Shown in pieces: positions 8,433-16,690 of a stretch of 52,530 nt of DNA. How positions within the stretch are numbered: position 1 is the first letter of the stretch; each line of letters starts with the position of its first letter. Source of the DNA: DATKSS01 sp035533335 (GTDB taxonomy: Bacteria; Chloroflexota; Dormibacteria; Dormibacterales; Dormibacteraceae). The translations under genes were made by a program, and so were the position numbers. The DNA lies in assembly GCA_035533335.1 (NCBI GenBank), contig DATLUC010000132.1:1-52530 (forward strand). Direction: 5' to 3'. Below the pieces are notes generated by a model. It was not told the DNA's origin. It was given only the letters and a program-made list of their open reading frames with translations, and did no database searches.

Positions 8433-9914
8433 ATGACCGACTACAAGCACGATTTGATCTTCGGCGTGGCGCTGCCGCCGAGCGCCGGTGACCACGAGCA
8501 GGTGCTCGCCATCGCCGAGCTCGCCGACGGGCTGGGCCTGGACCTCGTCGGATTCCAGGACCACCCTTACCAGCCGGGTTTCCTCGACGCTTGGACGCTC
8601 TTGTCCTACGTCGCGGCCCGCACGCACCACGTCCGCCTGTTTCCCGACGTCGCGAACATTCCGCTCCGCCCGCCGGCCGTGCTGGCGCGCAGCGCAGCCG
8701 CTCTTGACATCCTGAGCGGCGGGCGGGTCGAGCTCGGGCTCGGCGCGGGGTATTTCATCGACCCGATGGTCGCGATGGGCGCGCCGCGCAGGACGATGTC
8801 CGAGCTGGTAGACGCCCTCGACGAGGCCATCACGGTGATCCGCGCCCTGCTGACAGCCGGGCCGCCGGTACGTTTCCACGGCAAGTACTACTCGCTCGAG
8901 GGCGCACGCCCCGGCCCCGTGACCCCGCATCCCATCGCCATCTGGCTCGGGGCATACAAGGCGCGCATGCTGCGGTTGACAGGCCGCGCGGCTGATGGCT
9001 GGATCCCTTCGCTGGGGTACGCCTCACCCGAGGAGCTGGGACCGATGAACGCGGTCATCGACGCCGCATCAGTGGAGGCCGGGCGCGATCCGTCTGGGAT
9101 CCGTCGTGGGTTCAACGTCAGCGGATCGTTTGGCCCCGCCGCGCGAGGCTTTCTGCAGGGTCCTTCCAGGCTCTGGGCCGAACAGCTGACCGAGCTCGCG
9201 CTCCGGGACGGGATCAGCGCATTCGTGCTGGGCACCGGTCCGGGCGGGGAGGGGGATTTGAGACGGTGGGCCGGCGAGGTTGTACCAGCGGTCCGCGAGG
9301 CGGTGGCCAAAGCGCGCAGCGGCACTGCCAGGGCTGACGCCCCATCGGTGGGTGGCGGTTCGCGAGTCGCGGCGGCGCACGCCATCCGCGAAGCAGAGCG
9401 TCTCGTGGATGAGGATGGCGCCCGCCTGGCCGTGGGACGTGAAGGGCAGCAAACGCTGCTCGCGATTCACGAGCATCTGCGCCAGGAGCTCGCGCGCCTG
9501 CGAGAGGTCATCGAGGAAGTTCGCGAAGGCCGCTCCACGGCGGCGGACGCCAGGTCTTATCTCAACAACATGACCATGCGACAGAACTACTGGACGCTGG
9601 GCGCGTTCTGCGCGGCCTACTGTCGGGTGGTCAGCGTCCATCACGCGATCGAGGACCAGCAGCTTTTCGTCGACCTCAAGGCCGCGGACCACTCACTCGG
9701 TCCGATCCTCGAGCGCCTTCGTCATGAGCACGAAGGAATCGCGCGGGTCCTCGCAGAAATTGATTCCGCGCTGGTCGCGATGGTCGACGACGAAGAGCGC
9801 CTCGATGACACGGAGCATGCGGTCGAGCATCTCAGCGACACGTTGCTCGCGCACTTGAAGTACGAGGAAGAGCAGCTACTGGAACCGATCGGGCGGCTGG
9901 CGATTCGGATCTGA
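8433..9914 (+). CDS. Luciferase-like (probably F420-dependent) oxidoreductase fused to hemerythrin
   Basis: 493 residues. Residues 1-290 are a luciferase-like monooxygenase TIM barrel (LADGLGLDLVGFQDHPY, RLFPDVANIPLRPPAVLARSAA, SGGRVELGLGAG) of the group that uses F420 or FMN. Residues about 325-493 are a hemerythrin-type four-helix bundle with the expected iron ligands: IHEHL, VHHAIEDQQLF, RHEHEGIA and HLKYEEEQL. The linker (AKARSGTARADAPSVGGGSR) is flexible. Each half is complete, so this is a genuine two-domain protein with no frameshift between the halves. The hemerythrin half may bind O2 or sense redox state; the barrel would carry out hydride transfer or oxygenation. The reaction is unknown. 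Confidence 0.85.
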   Translation: MTDYKHDLIFGVALPPSAGDHEQVLAIAELADGLGLDLVGFQDHPYQPGFLDAWTLLSYVAARTHHVRLFPDVANIPLRPPAVLARSAAALDILSGGRVELGLGAGYFIDPMVAMGAPRRTMSELVDALDEAITVIRALLTAGPPVRFHGKYYSLEGARPGPVTPHPIAIWLGAYKARMLRLTGRAADGWIPSLGYASPEELGPMNAVIDAASVEAGRDPSGIRRGFNVSGSFGPAARGFLQGPSRLWAEQLTELALRDGISAFVLGTGPGGEGDLRRWAGEVVPAVREAVAKARSGTARADAPSVGGGSRVAAAHAIREAERLVDEDGARLAVGREGQQTLLAIHEHLRQELARLREVIEEVREGRSTAADARSYLNNMTMRQNYWTLGAFCAAYCRVVSVHHAIEDQQLFVDLKAADHSLGPILERLRHEHEGIARVLAEIDSALVAMVDDEERLDDTEHAVEHLSDTLLAHLKYEEEQLLEPIGRLAIRI

Positions 9915-9998
9915 GCTCGCGTCGTTCGGCGACGTTAAGGTGCATGAAACTCCGGGCCCCATCGCTATTCTTGGCAGCACTGCACCACCGGAGGCAAC

Positions 9999-10187
9999 AT
10001 GACACCACTACGTCGCACCACAGTCACTGCATCGTTGTTGAAGCTGTTTCGCACGTCACTCCTCCCGCCAGCGCGGGTCGAGGGACCGGGCTGCTCGTGC
10101 GAGAGCTGCCTGAAGGCGTGGCACCGCCACCGTCCATCGTCGACGTCGCATGAGCTCGAGCAAGGGTGGAAGCCTCGGGCCGTCTAG
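9999..10187 (+). CDS. Small hypothetical protein
   Basis: 62 residues. Supported mainly by a good Shine-Dalgarno (GGAGG five bases before ATG) and by the open frame. Contains a CSCESC motif near 32-37 that could hold a metal, and a basic HRHRP stretch. No family recognised. It precedes a small membrane gene that has the same kind of ribosome-binding site. Confidence 0.4.
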   Translation: MTPLRRTTVTASLLKLFRTSLLPPARVEGPGCSCESCLKAWHRHRPSSTSHELEQGWKPRAV

Positions 10188-10274
10188 CAGACCCGAAGGT
10201 CCTGGCCGCTGGGAGTCCATGGGCAATTGGCGCCCTCGGCGGCGCCGTGAACAATCTGAGTGGAGGTATGAGAT

Positions 10275-10655
10275 ATGACACTCACTCGGAGGGATCTGTA
10301 CGCCACGATCGTGGTGGCAGCCGGCCTTTTAGTCGCGATATCGGTGACGGAGGGCTGGAACTGGCCGTTGATGAAGGGTGTCAGGATGGGCATCATCGCG
10401 CTCGGCGTAACCGGGCTGCTCGGTTGCGCGGTCAGCGGATGGGCTGAGGGCAGCCCTTCCTTCAAGGACCCGTTCATGATCGTCGCGGCAGCGCTGGGCG
10501 TGGTCGCGCTGGGCGCGGGTCTCGTCGGCATGTTTGCGAACTCGACGATCTACCTGCTCGTGATGATGGCCGTCATCGCAATGCTGTGGTTGCTCACCGT
10601 CGCGCATCGCTTGCTCGGCAGCAGCGTCACTTCGCGTCGAATCCACCCAGCCTGA
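10275..10655 (+). CDS. Four-helix integral membrane protein, hypothetical
   Basis: 126 residues with a strong Shine-Dalgarno (TGGAGG eight bases before ATG). Four predicted membrane segments: about 10-26, 37-54, 68-86 and 92-110. The short loops and absence of charged residues within the helices suggest a compact bundle. No transporter signature. It faces the gene at 10709 across a shared hairpin terminator. Confidence 0.65.
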   Translation: MTLTRRDLYATIVVAAGLLVAISVTEGWNWPLMKGVRMGIIALGVTGLLGCAVSGWAEGSPSFKDPFMIVAAALGVVALGAGLVGMFANSTIYLLVMMAVIAMLWLLTVAHRLLGSSVTSRRIHPA

Positions 10656-10673
10656 AGTCCCCCCTGATGCAGC

Positions 10674-10700
10674 TGGGCCGCCGGCCGCGCCGGCGGCTCA
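10674..10700. terminator. Bidirectional hairpin terminator
   Basis: A 9-bp GC-only stem (GCCGCCGGC at 10677-10685 with GCCGGCGGC at 10689-10697, loop CGC) extends to 12 bp with flanking pairs. It sits exactly between two convergent genes, so it can serve both. There is no strong T-run on either side. Confidence 0.6.
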
Positions 10701-10708
10701 GCCTTGCG

Positions 10709-11053
10709 TCAGCTCTGGAGCGATTTCAGGAGCATCACGTTGTGCACCGAAACCCAGGCCAGCCCGATGGTCGAGGCCTGCACACAAAGCAGCGCGAAAC
10801 GAAAGGTGATCCGCGACAGCTGCCGGTCGGGGTGTACCCAGCGCGCGGCGACGAGCAGGACCGCGGCCGCGGCCGCCACCAGCAAGCACTTGGTACCCCA
10901 GAAAAGGGCGAGGCCGCCCAGCTCCAACAGGTGGGCGCTGACGGGCATCGATTCGAGCGCCCCTCTCGCGCGGTCGAGCGCGGTTGTGATGGTGTCCGTC
11001 GCCTGTCCGCTGAAGAGCAAAGCGATCCACAGCGCAGCTTGACGGACCTCCAC
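10709..11053 (-). CDS. Membrane protein, hypothetical
   Basis: 114 residues starting at ATG 11053. Hydrophobic segments lie at about 45-72 (LLELGGLALFWGTKCLLVAA) and 86-110 (FALLCVQASTIGLAWVSVHNVMLL), with a possible shorter one at the start. The layout resembles small DUF5658-like bacterial membrane proteins, but I cannot assign it with certainty. Function unknown. Confidence 0.55.
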   Translation of the reverse strand: MEVRQAALWIALLFSGQATDTITTALDRARGALESMPVSAHLLELGGLALFWGTKCLLVAAAAAVLLVAARWVHPDRQLSRITFRFALLCVQASTIGLAWVSVHNVMLLKSLQS

Positions 11054-11163
11054 CCTGGTACAACGCGCCGACTCAATCCAGTGGCTTGGCGCGGCCTTGC
11101 TCGGCCAAAGAGACCTGAGTCAAAGCCCTGCCACCGGCGTTACTTCATTGGAGGTACTGCCAG

Positions 11164-11589
11164 ATGACTACAGGAACATTGGTGACCATTGCGGTGGTCG
11201 TGCTCGCGGTCGTGGTTCTGCTCCTGCTCGTGCGGGCGTTCACGGGCCGGCGCAAGCGGCCGATCCTTCGTCCGCTTGCCGTTGAATCGCGCGACCGTTA
11301 CATCACGGAGTGGGACCGGATCGAGACACGTTTCATCGACGCGCCCGAAGACGCGGTGCGCGAGGCCGACGCGATCGTGATGTCCGTCCTGCGTGAGCGT
11401 GGGCACCCTCTGGGCGAAAGGGATCTCCCCAACGAGGTCCGTCAAGCTCGCCGCGAGGCGGTCGACAGGAAGGACAAGACCGAGGGCATGCGCCAGGCCA
11501 TGCTCCACTACCGAGCTGTGATGGAGCGGATGATCGGGACAGAGGTCGGGGCCCGGCGCGTCGAGAGCGAACGCCGCGAGATGGCCTAG
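11164..11589 (+). CDS. Membrane-anchored protein with cytosolic helical domain
   Basis: 141 residues. GGAGG lies eight bases before the ATG. One N-terminal transmembrane helix (LVTIAVVVLAVVVLLLLVRAF) is followed by a basic stop-transfer (GRRKR) and a soluble, highly charged helical domain. The RYITEWDRIETRFIDAPEDAVREADAIVMSVLRERG pattern is one I have seen in short actinobacterial proteins encoded near stress genes. Function unknown. Confidence 0.7.
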   Translation: MTTGTLVTIAVVVLAVVVLLLLVRAFTGRRKRPILRPLAVESRDRYITEWDRIETRFIDAPEDAVREADAIVMSVLRERGHPLGERDLPNEVRQARREAVDRKDKTEGMRQAMLHYRAVMERMIGTEVGARRVESERREMA

Positions 11590-11614
11590 GCGCGCGGTCC
11601 GACCAGCCGGGGAT

Positions 11615-12772
11615 CTACGGTCCCGGTGGCGTGTAGTGCGGCCATGCGTCCTGCACTGCCGCCAGCCGGGCCGTGATCTCGCTCGCTCCGGCGATGTCGT
11701 AGATGTAGGCCACTCCCGTCGGGGAGGGTGCACCGCCGAAACAGGTCGAGCAGGCTTGCTCGCCGATGTACCAGACCAGGTCGTTGTTCAGAAACCGGAC
11801 GCCTGAGCGGCCGGGCGGGCTCGTGTTGGAGATGCTGTTGCCCTGCACGCTGTAGAAACCCACGCCGCCGACACCGCTGGTGGTCCTGAACGTGTAAGCG
11901 ATCCATCGGCCGTCGGGTGACGACCGTGGCCGGATCCAGTGCAGGGACATCATCGAAGAGACCCCGCTGCTCGAATCCCAGCGGTGCATGTTTCCCGACG
12001 AGTCACGGAAGAACAGGCGGCTGGGCACCGACGCCCAGACTGCCATGGTCATCCCTGACGTCGAGTAGGCGAGTGTCCCGTCGCCGGCCCGGCGGATCTG
12101 GTCCGCCGCCGTCTCACCGCTGCCTCCCGTGTGGTAGGTCTGGAACAGAGCGACGTACTGGCCGTCGGGCGAGTAGCTGAGAAAGCTGTCGTCCTGGTCC
12201 GGGTTCGTGCCGCGGCCCGGTGCAGGGGGCAATTTGGTGAGGACCCGGTTGCCCGACGGTCCGGCCAGGCGCCAGGCGTTGCCGTCCACATAGGTCACCG
12301 ATTTGCCATCCGGGCTGACGGCATACTGGCCGGAACCGAACCCTGTGCCGTAGGTCGCGAGCACGGTGGTCGCGCCGCCGGCTAGGTCGGCTTTCACGAT
12401 CTGGTTGTCCGCCGTCTCGTAGGCCACCGTCGTCGCACTCACGAACTGCGGCGCCAGCGCTGCCGGATCGAAGGTGCACAGGTTCTTGGCATTGGCCGGG
12501 TCCTGGATGTCCCGCACCACCACGGTCGGGTCGCCGGCCACGCTGCCGATCACGAGGTTGTCGCCCGCCGGCACCGCCACGCTGCAGTGGACCAGGCTCG
12601 CCGGGCCGGCCGGCGCGGAGGCGGATGGGGAGGGCGAGGGCGCGGCGGAGCTGGAGGGAGTGGCCGGGACAGTCGGCGCCGCGCTCGGGCTGTGCGAGGC
12701 CGACGTCGAAGGTCCGGAGCCGCAAGCTGTGAGGATCAGGACTGCTGCGGCCGACGCCAGGCGTGAGCGCAC
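11615..12772 (-). CDS. Lipoprotein with TolB-like beta-propeller repeats
   Basis: 385 residues. The N-terminus is a lipoprotein signal (MRSRLASAAAVLILTAC with lipobox LTAC, Cys17), followed by a low-complexity Ser/Ala/Pro linker that would span the wall. The remainder carries PD40/TolB-like repeats (VSPDGKSVTYVDG, YSPDGQYVALF, SSPDGRWIAYTF) that form a beta-propeller. It should sit on the outer face of the membrane and bind a ligand or partner; no catalytic residues are seen. It lies downstream of arsR on the same strand, with about 27 bases between them, but a functional link to arsenic is not evident. Confidence 0.75.
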   Translation of the reverse strand: MRSRLASAAAVLILTACGSGPSTSASHSPSAAPTVPATPSSSAAPSPSPSASAPAGPASLVHCSVAVPAGDNLVIGSVAGDPTVVVRDIQDPANAKNLCTFDPAALAPQFVSATTVAYETADNQIVKADLAGGATTVLATYGTGFGSGQYAVSPDGKSVTYVDGNAWRLAGPSGNRVLTKLPPAPGRGTNPDQDDSFLSYSPDGQYVALFQTYHTGGSGETAADQIRRAGDGTLAYSTSGMTMAVWASVPSRLFFRDSSGNMHRWDSSSGVSSMMSLHWIRPRSSPDGRWIAYTFRTTSGVGGVGFYSVQGNSISNTSPPGRSGVRFLNNDLVWYIGEQACSTCFGGAPSPTGVAYIYDIAGASEITARLAAVQDAWPHYTPPGP

Positions 12773-12799
12773 CGCGTAACAGTACTAGGAGAGGCGCGA

Positions 12800-13144
12800 C
12801 TAGGCGATGAGCTGCGCGAGCAGCTTGCGGGTCGACGGATCGAGCCTCTCTCGCAGGCGGTAGTACACCCAGATCCCACGCTTCTCGGACTCCACGAGGC
12901 CCGCGTCCCTGAGCCGCGCCATGTGGTGCGAGATGGTTGGTTGTCCCAGCCCCAGGCCGGCAGTGAAGTCGCAGATGCAGATCGGCGCATCGGCCTTCCA
13001 CAAAGACGCGACCATGGTCAAGCGCGTGGGGTCGGACAGGGCTTTCATCAACGTCGACGTCCTGGTTGCCCAGTCCGGTTTGACCGCGGGCAGCTCGCAG
13101 CAAGCGCCGCGCTCCCGGATCACGGGCAGGGCCTTCAGCGCCAT
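12800..13144 (-). CDS. arsR: ArsR-family arsenic-responsive repressor
   Basis: 114 residues from ATG 13144; a longer frame from 13222 is open but would run into the operators. The fold is a winged helix: ALSDPTRLTMVASL, then the metal-sensing helix with PICICD (the classic ELCVCD-type Cys pair), the recognition helix QPTISHHMARLRDAGLV and the wing EKRGIWVYYRL. An extra Cys pair near the N-terminus (GACCELP) resembles actinobacterial ArsR proteins that bind As(III) with additional cysteines. It is divergent from arsM. A -10 TATTAT (13152-13157) ends 7 nt before the ATG, and an inverted repeat lies over the spacer/-35 region, which indicates autorepression. Confidence 0.9.
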   Translation of the reverse strand: MALKALPVIRERGACCELPAVKPDWATRTSTLMKALSDPTRLTMVASLWKADAPICICDFTAGLGLGQPTISHHMARLRDAGLVESEKRGIWVYYRLRERLDPSTRKLLAQLIA

Positions 13145-13163
13145 AGACGAGATAATACGCCAA

Positions 13164-13185
13164 CCCATCGACAGCGGTCGATGGG
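13164..13185. promoter_or_regulatory. Inverted repeat, probable ArsR operator 1
   Basis: CCCATCGAC and GTCGATGGG form a perfect 9-bp inverted repeat separated by AGCG. It overlaps the spacer/-35 region of the arsR promoter and lies between the divergent arsR and arsM genes, as expected for a shared ArsR operator. Confidence 0.65.
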
Positions 13186-13203
13186 TCGTGATAGGCTCAA
13201 CGT

Positions 13204-13219
13204 ATCGAAGTTCATCGAT
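13204..13219. promoter_or_regulatory. Inverted repeat, probable ArsR operator 2
   Basis: ATCGA and TCGAT arms are separated by six bases (AGTTCA), ending 18 bases before the arsM ATG. The same ATCGAC/GTCGAT core occurs in the upstream inverted repeat, which supports recognition by one dimeric regulator. Confidence 0.5.
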
Positions 13220-13237
13220 CAAAGGAGTTGGTCAGTC

Positions 13238-13993
13238 ATGGGTGATGTCAAAGAAGCGGTCAGGTCTCACTACGCGGAAGCGGCCAGGCAACTTACCGTC
13301 CTGCCGCTCGATGCAGCCGGCTGCTGCCAGGTCGACGGCCCGGACTGCGGATGTGCCGGCTCCTACTCCGACCAGGAGCTGAAGGATCTCGGCATGGGCG
13401 ATGGCCTCAGCCTGGGATGTGGCAACCCGACCGCCCTGGCGCAGCTCGAGCCCGGACAGGTCGTGCTCGACCTCGGATCCGGCGCCGGCCTGGACGTCTT
13501 GCTTTCGGCCAGGCGCGTCTCGCCCGGCGGCCTAGCGTACGGGCTGGACATGACCGACGAGATGCTCGCGCTCGCCAACCGCAACAAGGAGCAGGCGGGA
13601 GTCGACAACGCGACGTTCCTCAAGGGCTCGATCGAGGACATCCCCCTTCCGGACGCGACCGTCGACGTGGTGATCTCCAACTGCGTCATCAACCTCGCCG
13701 AGGACAAGCGAGCCGTGATCAAAGAGGCCTTCCGAGTCCTGAAGCCGGGCGGCCGGTTCGCGGTCGCGGACATGGTCGAGCTCAAGACGCTCAGCCCGTC
13801 GATGAAGGCGCAGCTGGACTCGTGGGCGGGATGCATCTCGGGCACGATCCCGATCGACGAATACCGGGCCGTGCTGGTCGAGGCTGGGTTCGAGGACCCC
13901 GACTTCCAGGTCCACGCGACGCAGACCCTTCCGGGAGTCGATGGAGAGGTTGGCAGCGCCTATATCAGGGCGCGAAAGCCCCTTCGAAGCTAG
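13238..13993 (+). CDS. arsM: Arsenite S-adenosylmethionine methyltransferase
   Basis: 251 residues from ATG 13238, preceded by AAAGGAG. The SAM-binding motif VLDLGSGAGLD is at 76-86, with a GLDMTDEML acidic loop at 102-110. The three conserved arsenite-binding cysteines of ArsM are present: C61 (GCGNP), C149 (SNCVIN) and C199 (AGCISG). The N-terminus has additional cysteines (CC at 29-30, then C37 and C39) as in many bacterial ArsM proteins. The enzyme methylates As(III) stepwise to methylated, partly volatile arsenicals in the cytosol. The divergent arsR supports the assignment. Confidence 0.95.
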   Translation: MGDVKEAVRSHYAEAARQLTVLPLDAAGCCQVDGPDCGCAGSYSDQELKDLGMGDGLSLGCGNPTALAQLEPGQVVLDLGSGAGLDVLLSARRVSPGGLAYGLDMTDEMLALANRNKEQAGVDNATFLKGSIEDIPLPDATVDVVISNCVINLAEDKRAVIKEAFRVLKPGGRFAVADMVELKTLSPSMKAQLDSWAGCISGTIPIDEYRAVLVEAGFEDPDFQVHATQTLPGVDGEVGSAYIRARKPLRS

Positions 13994-14010
13994 CTCGGCC
14001 GAGACGAGGT

Positions 14011-14029
14011 CCGGCCGCCGGTCGGCCGG
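14011..14029 (+). terminator. Hairpin after arsM
   Basis: CCGGCCG and CGGCCGG flank a CCGGT loop, 17 bases after the arsM stop. The 7-bp stem has no clear T-run, so terminator strength is uncertain. Confidence 0.4.
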
Positions 14030-14126
14030 GGAAAGCTCACTTCTCCACGAAGAGGGGAAGTGACGTTCCTTGGTCGCTGACCTGAGGGTTGCGGCCGGGC
14101 AGCTCTGCGGTCAGAATGCCCGGAGC

Positions 14127-14885
14127 ATGGGCATCGCGGACGCGGGGGACCCGGCCGCTCGGCAGGCGCTGCTTCCCCTCACGCTCCAGAACTCCTATCG
14201 CGCGCGCTACCGGGCCATGCGGCCCGAATGGCGTTCGAGCGGTGACCAGCTCGAGGCTCTCGTGCGCGCCAGGGCGACCTCCGACAGCCAGGTCCTGGAC
14301 CTCGGCTGCGGGCGTGGCGGGGTAGTGGAGCTGATCTGGAGGGACGTCAGGCTCGCCGCGGGCCTCGACCCCGACTCGCCGTCACTGTCCGAGCACCGGG
14401 CGCCGGGAATGCCGGTCATCAGGGGCGTAGGCGAACGGCTGCCCTTCGCCGACGCCTCGTTCGACCTGGTGGTGTGCGTGTGGGTGATGGAGCACCTCAA
14501 GGAACCCGAGGCGGTGTTTGGCGAGGTTCGCAGGGTGCTGCGGCCGGGGGGCCACTTCATGTTCCTAACCCCCAACCTGCGCAACCCGCTGATGTGGCTC
14601 AACCGGCTGGGCAAGGCGCTCCCCCGGCTGCAGCGGCGGCTGGTGCCCCGGCTTTACGGGCGAGAGGAGGCCGACACCTTCCCGGTCCAGTACCGGGCCA
14701 ACACCATCAAGGCGCTGCGCGAACAGGCCGGCAAGAGCGGGCTGGAGGTGGCCGAGCTCCGCGTGGTGCCCGACCCCACCTACCTCGCGCTGAACGGCTT
14801 CATGTTCAGGGCCTCGGTGCTGTCGGAGCGCCTGATGCCGAAAGGGTGGGGCGTGCACCTGCTCGGGGATCTAGTCAGGCCCTAA
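14127..14885 (+). CDS. Class I SAM-dependent methyltransferase
   Basis: About 252 residues from ATG 14127 (a TTG at 14070 in the same frame would give 271). Motif I VLDLGCGRGG, the acidic AGLDPDSPSL loop and the post-motif FADASFDLVVCVWVMEHLKEPEAVFGEVRRVLRPGG mark a Methyltransf_11/25-type domain. The C-terminal part (FLTPNLRNPLMWLNRLGK, VQYRANTIKALREQA) resembles methyltransferases found in glycan and lipid pathways, but the substrate is unknown. The last 15 bases overlap the convergent oxidase gene. No link to arsM other than proximity. Confidence 0.8.
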   Translation: MGIADAGDPAARQALLPLTLQNSYRARYRAMRPEWRSSGDQLEALVRARATSDSQVLDLGCGRGGVVELIWRDVRLAAGLDPDSPSLSEHRAPGMPVIRGVGERLPFADASFDLVVCVWVMEHLKEPEAVFGEVRRVLRPGGHFMFLTPNLRNPLMWLNRLGKALPRLQRRLVPRLYGREEADTFPVQYRANTIKALREQAGKSGLEVAELRVVPDPTYLALNGFMFRASVLSERLMPKGWGVHLLGDLVRP

Positions 14886-16313
14886 CAGGTAGCCCATCCG
14901 GCGCGGCATCCGCGCCAGCTCGGAGACGATCAGGCCGGGCTTGCGGCCCTGCTCCTCCGCCGTCTCCTTGGCGATCATGGCCTGCCTCACCACGGCGGCG
15001 CCCCATGACCGGAAGGGCTGCGGAGGAAACAGACGAGGCCGCGGGTTGACCATCGGCAGTCTCACCGTGTCGGTGTCACGTCCGGTCGCGAGATCGGCCA
15101 GCACCTGGCCTGCGAGGTGGGAGGGCGCGACGCCGTTGCCCGTGTAGCCGAGCGCGTAGAAGACGTTCCCCGGCTCGAGCGTGCCGAACACCGGCAGATG
15201 GGTCGGCGAAACATCGATCGGGCCGCCCCAGCCGTCCTCGATCGGCACGTCGGCGAACGTCGGGAACATGAGGCGGAAACCTTCGGCGGCCTGCTCGACG
15301 GCCCGGGCGTCGTGCGTGAACGCGTCGTCGATCGTGCGGCGCGCGCGGCCGCCCCCGCCCCCAAACGCGATCCGGCCATCCGCGGTCGTCCTGAAGTACC
15401 GCAGCGATGTGCGGAAATCGGAGATCAGCTCGCCACCGGTCCAACCGATCTCGGCCAGGCGCTCCGGAGCGGGCGCCGTGAGCACGATGTACGAGCTCCA
15501 CGCCACCAACCGGCGGCTGAGCTGTGGCCACCCGGTCGCCCACGCGTTCAGGGCCAGCACGACGTGTTTGGCGCGCAGGCTGCCATTCGGCGTGGTGAGG
15601 ATCGCGGGAGGACCTGGCTTCAGTCCGGTGACGGCAGTGCCCTCGTAGATCCGCACTCCGCGCTCCATGACCACGCGCCGGAGGCCGCGAACCAGGAAGC
15701 CCGGTTGGACCGACGCGCCGTCACGCATGAAAGCGCCTGCCAGGAACGCCGGCGACGCGCAGCGGGCGCGCACCTCGGCCTCGGTGAGCTCGCGCAGCTC
15801 TTCGGGCAGGCCGACCTCGCGGGCCAGGTCGACCATGGCCTTGCACGTCGGTTCGTGTGCGGGGGCGGTCACGGCGTACATGTACCCCGCCTTCTTGAAC
15901 CAAGCGTCGACGCCGTTGCCGTCGCAAAACTCGCCGATCGCCGTGATGCTGTCGGAGATCGCGCGGCAGGCCTTCACGGCGCCTTCGGGGCCGTACAGGT
16001 TCATCAGCCCGTGCAGCTCGTCCCACCACCCGCTGGCAAAGCCGCCGTTGCGGCCGCTCGGGCCGCCGCCGCAGGTGTCCTGCTCGACGACGGCCACGCC
16101 CAGGCCGGGGTTCGCCTGGGTCAGGAAATACGCCGTCCAGAGCCCCGTGAATCCGCCTCCGACGATGGCCACGTCGGCGTTCACGTCCCCGGCCAGCGGC
16201 GGCGCGGCGCCACGATCCTCACGGGCGAGCGCTTCGCGCAACCACCAGCTGCGCTGCGCTCCAGGGGTGCGCGCCAAACCGGTGAGGTTGAGACCGGCGG
16301 GGTCCTGGTTCAC
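14871..16313 (-). CDS. FAD-dependent oxidoreductase, PuuB/DAO-like
   Basis: 480 residues from GTG 16313; the longer frame to 16403 would overlap the divergent YCII gene and begins with an unrelated basic stretch. The dinucleotide-binding motif VAIVGGGFTGLWTAYFL is at about 49-65, and the SGRNGGFASGW element and C-terminal GYTGNGVAPSHLAGQVLADL strand-helix are those of the DAO family. Overall it most resembles gamma-glutamylputrescine oxidase (PuuB). It would oxidise an amine with FAD and O2, releasing aldehyde and peroxide. It is close to the gabT-pot operon on the same strand, which fits polyamine breakdown. No gamma-glutamylputrescine synthetase is in the window, so the substrate could be another amine. 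Confidence 0.8.
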   Translation of the reverse strand: MNQDPAGLNLTGLARTPGAQRSWWLREALAREDRGAAPPLAGDVNADVAIVGGGFTGLWTAYFLTQANPGLGVAVVEQDTCGGGPSGRNGGFASGWWDELHGLMNLYGPEGAVKACRAISDSITAIGEFCDGNGVDAWFKKAGYMYAVTAPAHEPTCKAMVDLAREVGLPEELRELTEAEVRARCASPAFLAGAFMRDGASVQPGFLVRGLRRVVMERGVRIYEGTAVTGLKPGPPAILTTPNGSLRAKHVVLALNAWATGWPQLSRRLVAWSSYIVLTAPAPERLAEIGWTGGELISDFRTSLRYFRTTADGRIAFGGGGGRARRTIDDAFTHDARAVEQAAEGFRLMFPTFADVPIEDGWGGPIDVSPTHLPVFGTLEPGNVFYALGYTGNGVAPSHLAGQVLADLATGRDTDTVRLPMVNPRPRLFPPQPFRSWGAAVVRQAMIAKETAEEQGRKPGLIVSELARMPRRMGYLLGPD

Positions 16314-16318
16314 CGCGT

Positions 16319-16330
16319 TAGTGTTGCGCC
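16319..16330 (+). promoter_or_regulatory. Leaderless -10 element and GTTGCGCC motif
   Basis: TAGTGT (16319-16324) matches TANNNT and ends 6 nt before ATG 16331, so the YCII transcript is probably leaderless. GTTGCGCC (16322-16329) overlaps it and lies 9 bases before the divergent oxidase start. The same octamer occurs twice around the permease promoter near 28800. Confidence 0.45.
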
Positions 16331-16666
16331 ATGCGGCTCGACGCTTACGCGGTGGTCTTTCTCCGCCGGCCCGCCGGCGCGCCCCAGATGAGCGAAGAGG
16401 CACTCGACGAGCTGCAGCGAAAGCACCTGGCGTTCTGGGCGAGGCTGCGGGAGGAGGGGCACGTCCTGGTCAACGGCCCGTTCATCGGCCAGCCCGACCA
16501 CTCGCTTCGCGGGGTCGCAGTCCTCCGCACCTCGGTGGAAGAGGCCTCGCGCCTCGCTCACCAGGACCCTTCTGTGCAGGCCGGCCGGCTGATCCTCGAG
16601 ATCTTCGGTTGGCTGGTGCCGCACGGAGCGCTGGGCGATCGTCCGGCCGAAATCGTGGAACATTAG
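16331..16666 (+). CDS. YCII-domain protein
   Basis: 111 residues. The YCII pattern is clear: an AYAVVFLRRPA first strand, the ELQRKHLAFWARLREEGHVLVNGPF helix-strand with the usual conserved His and Gly-Pro, a GVAVLRTSVEEASRLAHQDPSVQAGRLILEIFGW second half. It is about the usual length. Probable small-molecule-binding ferredoxin-like fold; enzymatic role unproven. Expressed divergently from the PuuB-like oxidase, 17 bases apart, so the two may be co-regulated. Confidence 0.8.
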   Translation: MRLDAYAVVFLRRPAGAPQMSEEALDELQRKHLAFWARLREEGHVLVNGPFIGQPDHSLRGVAVLRTSVEEASRLAHQDPSVQAGRLILEIFGWLVPHGALGDRPAEIVEH

Positions 16667-16690
16667 TCATCCGTACCTGATAATGCCCCG

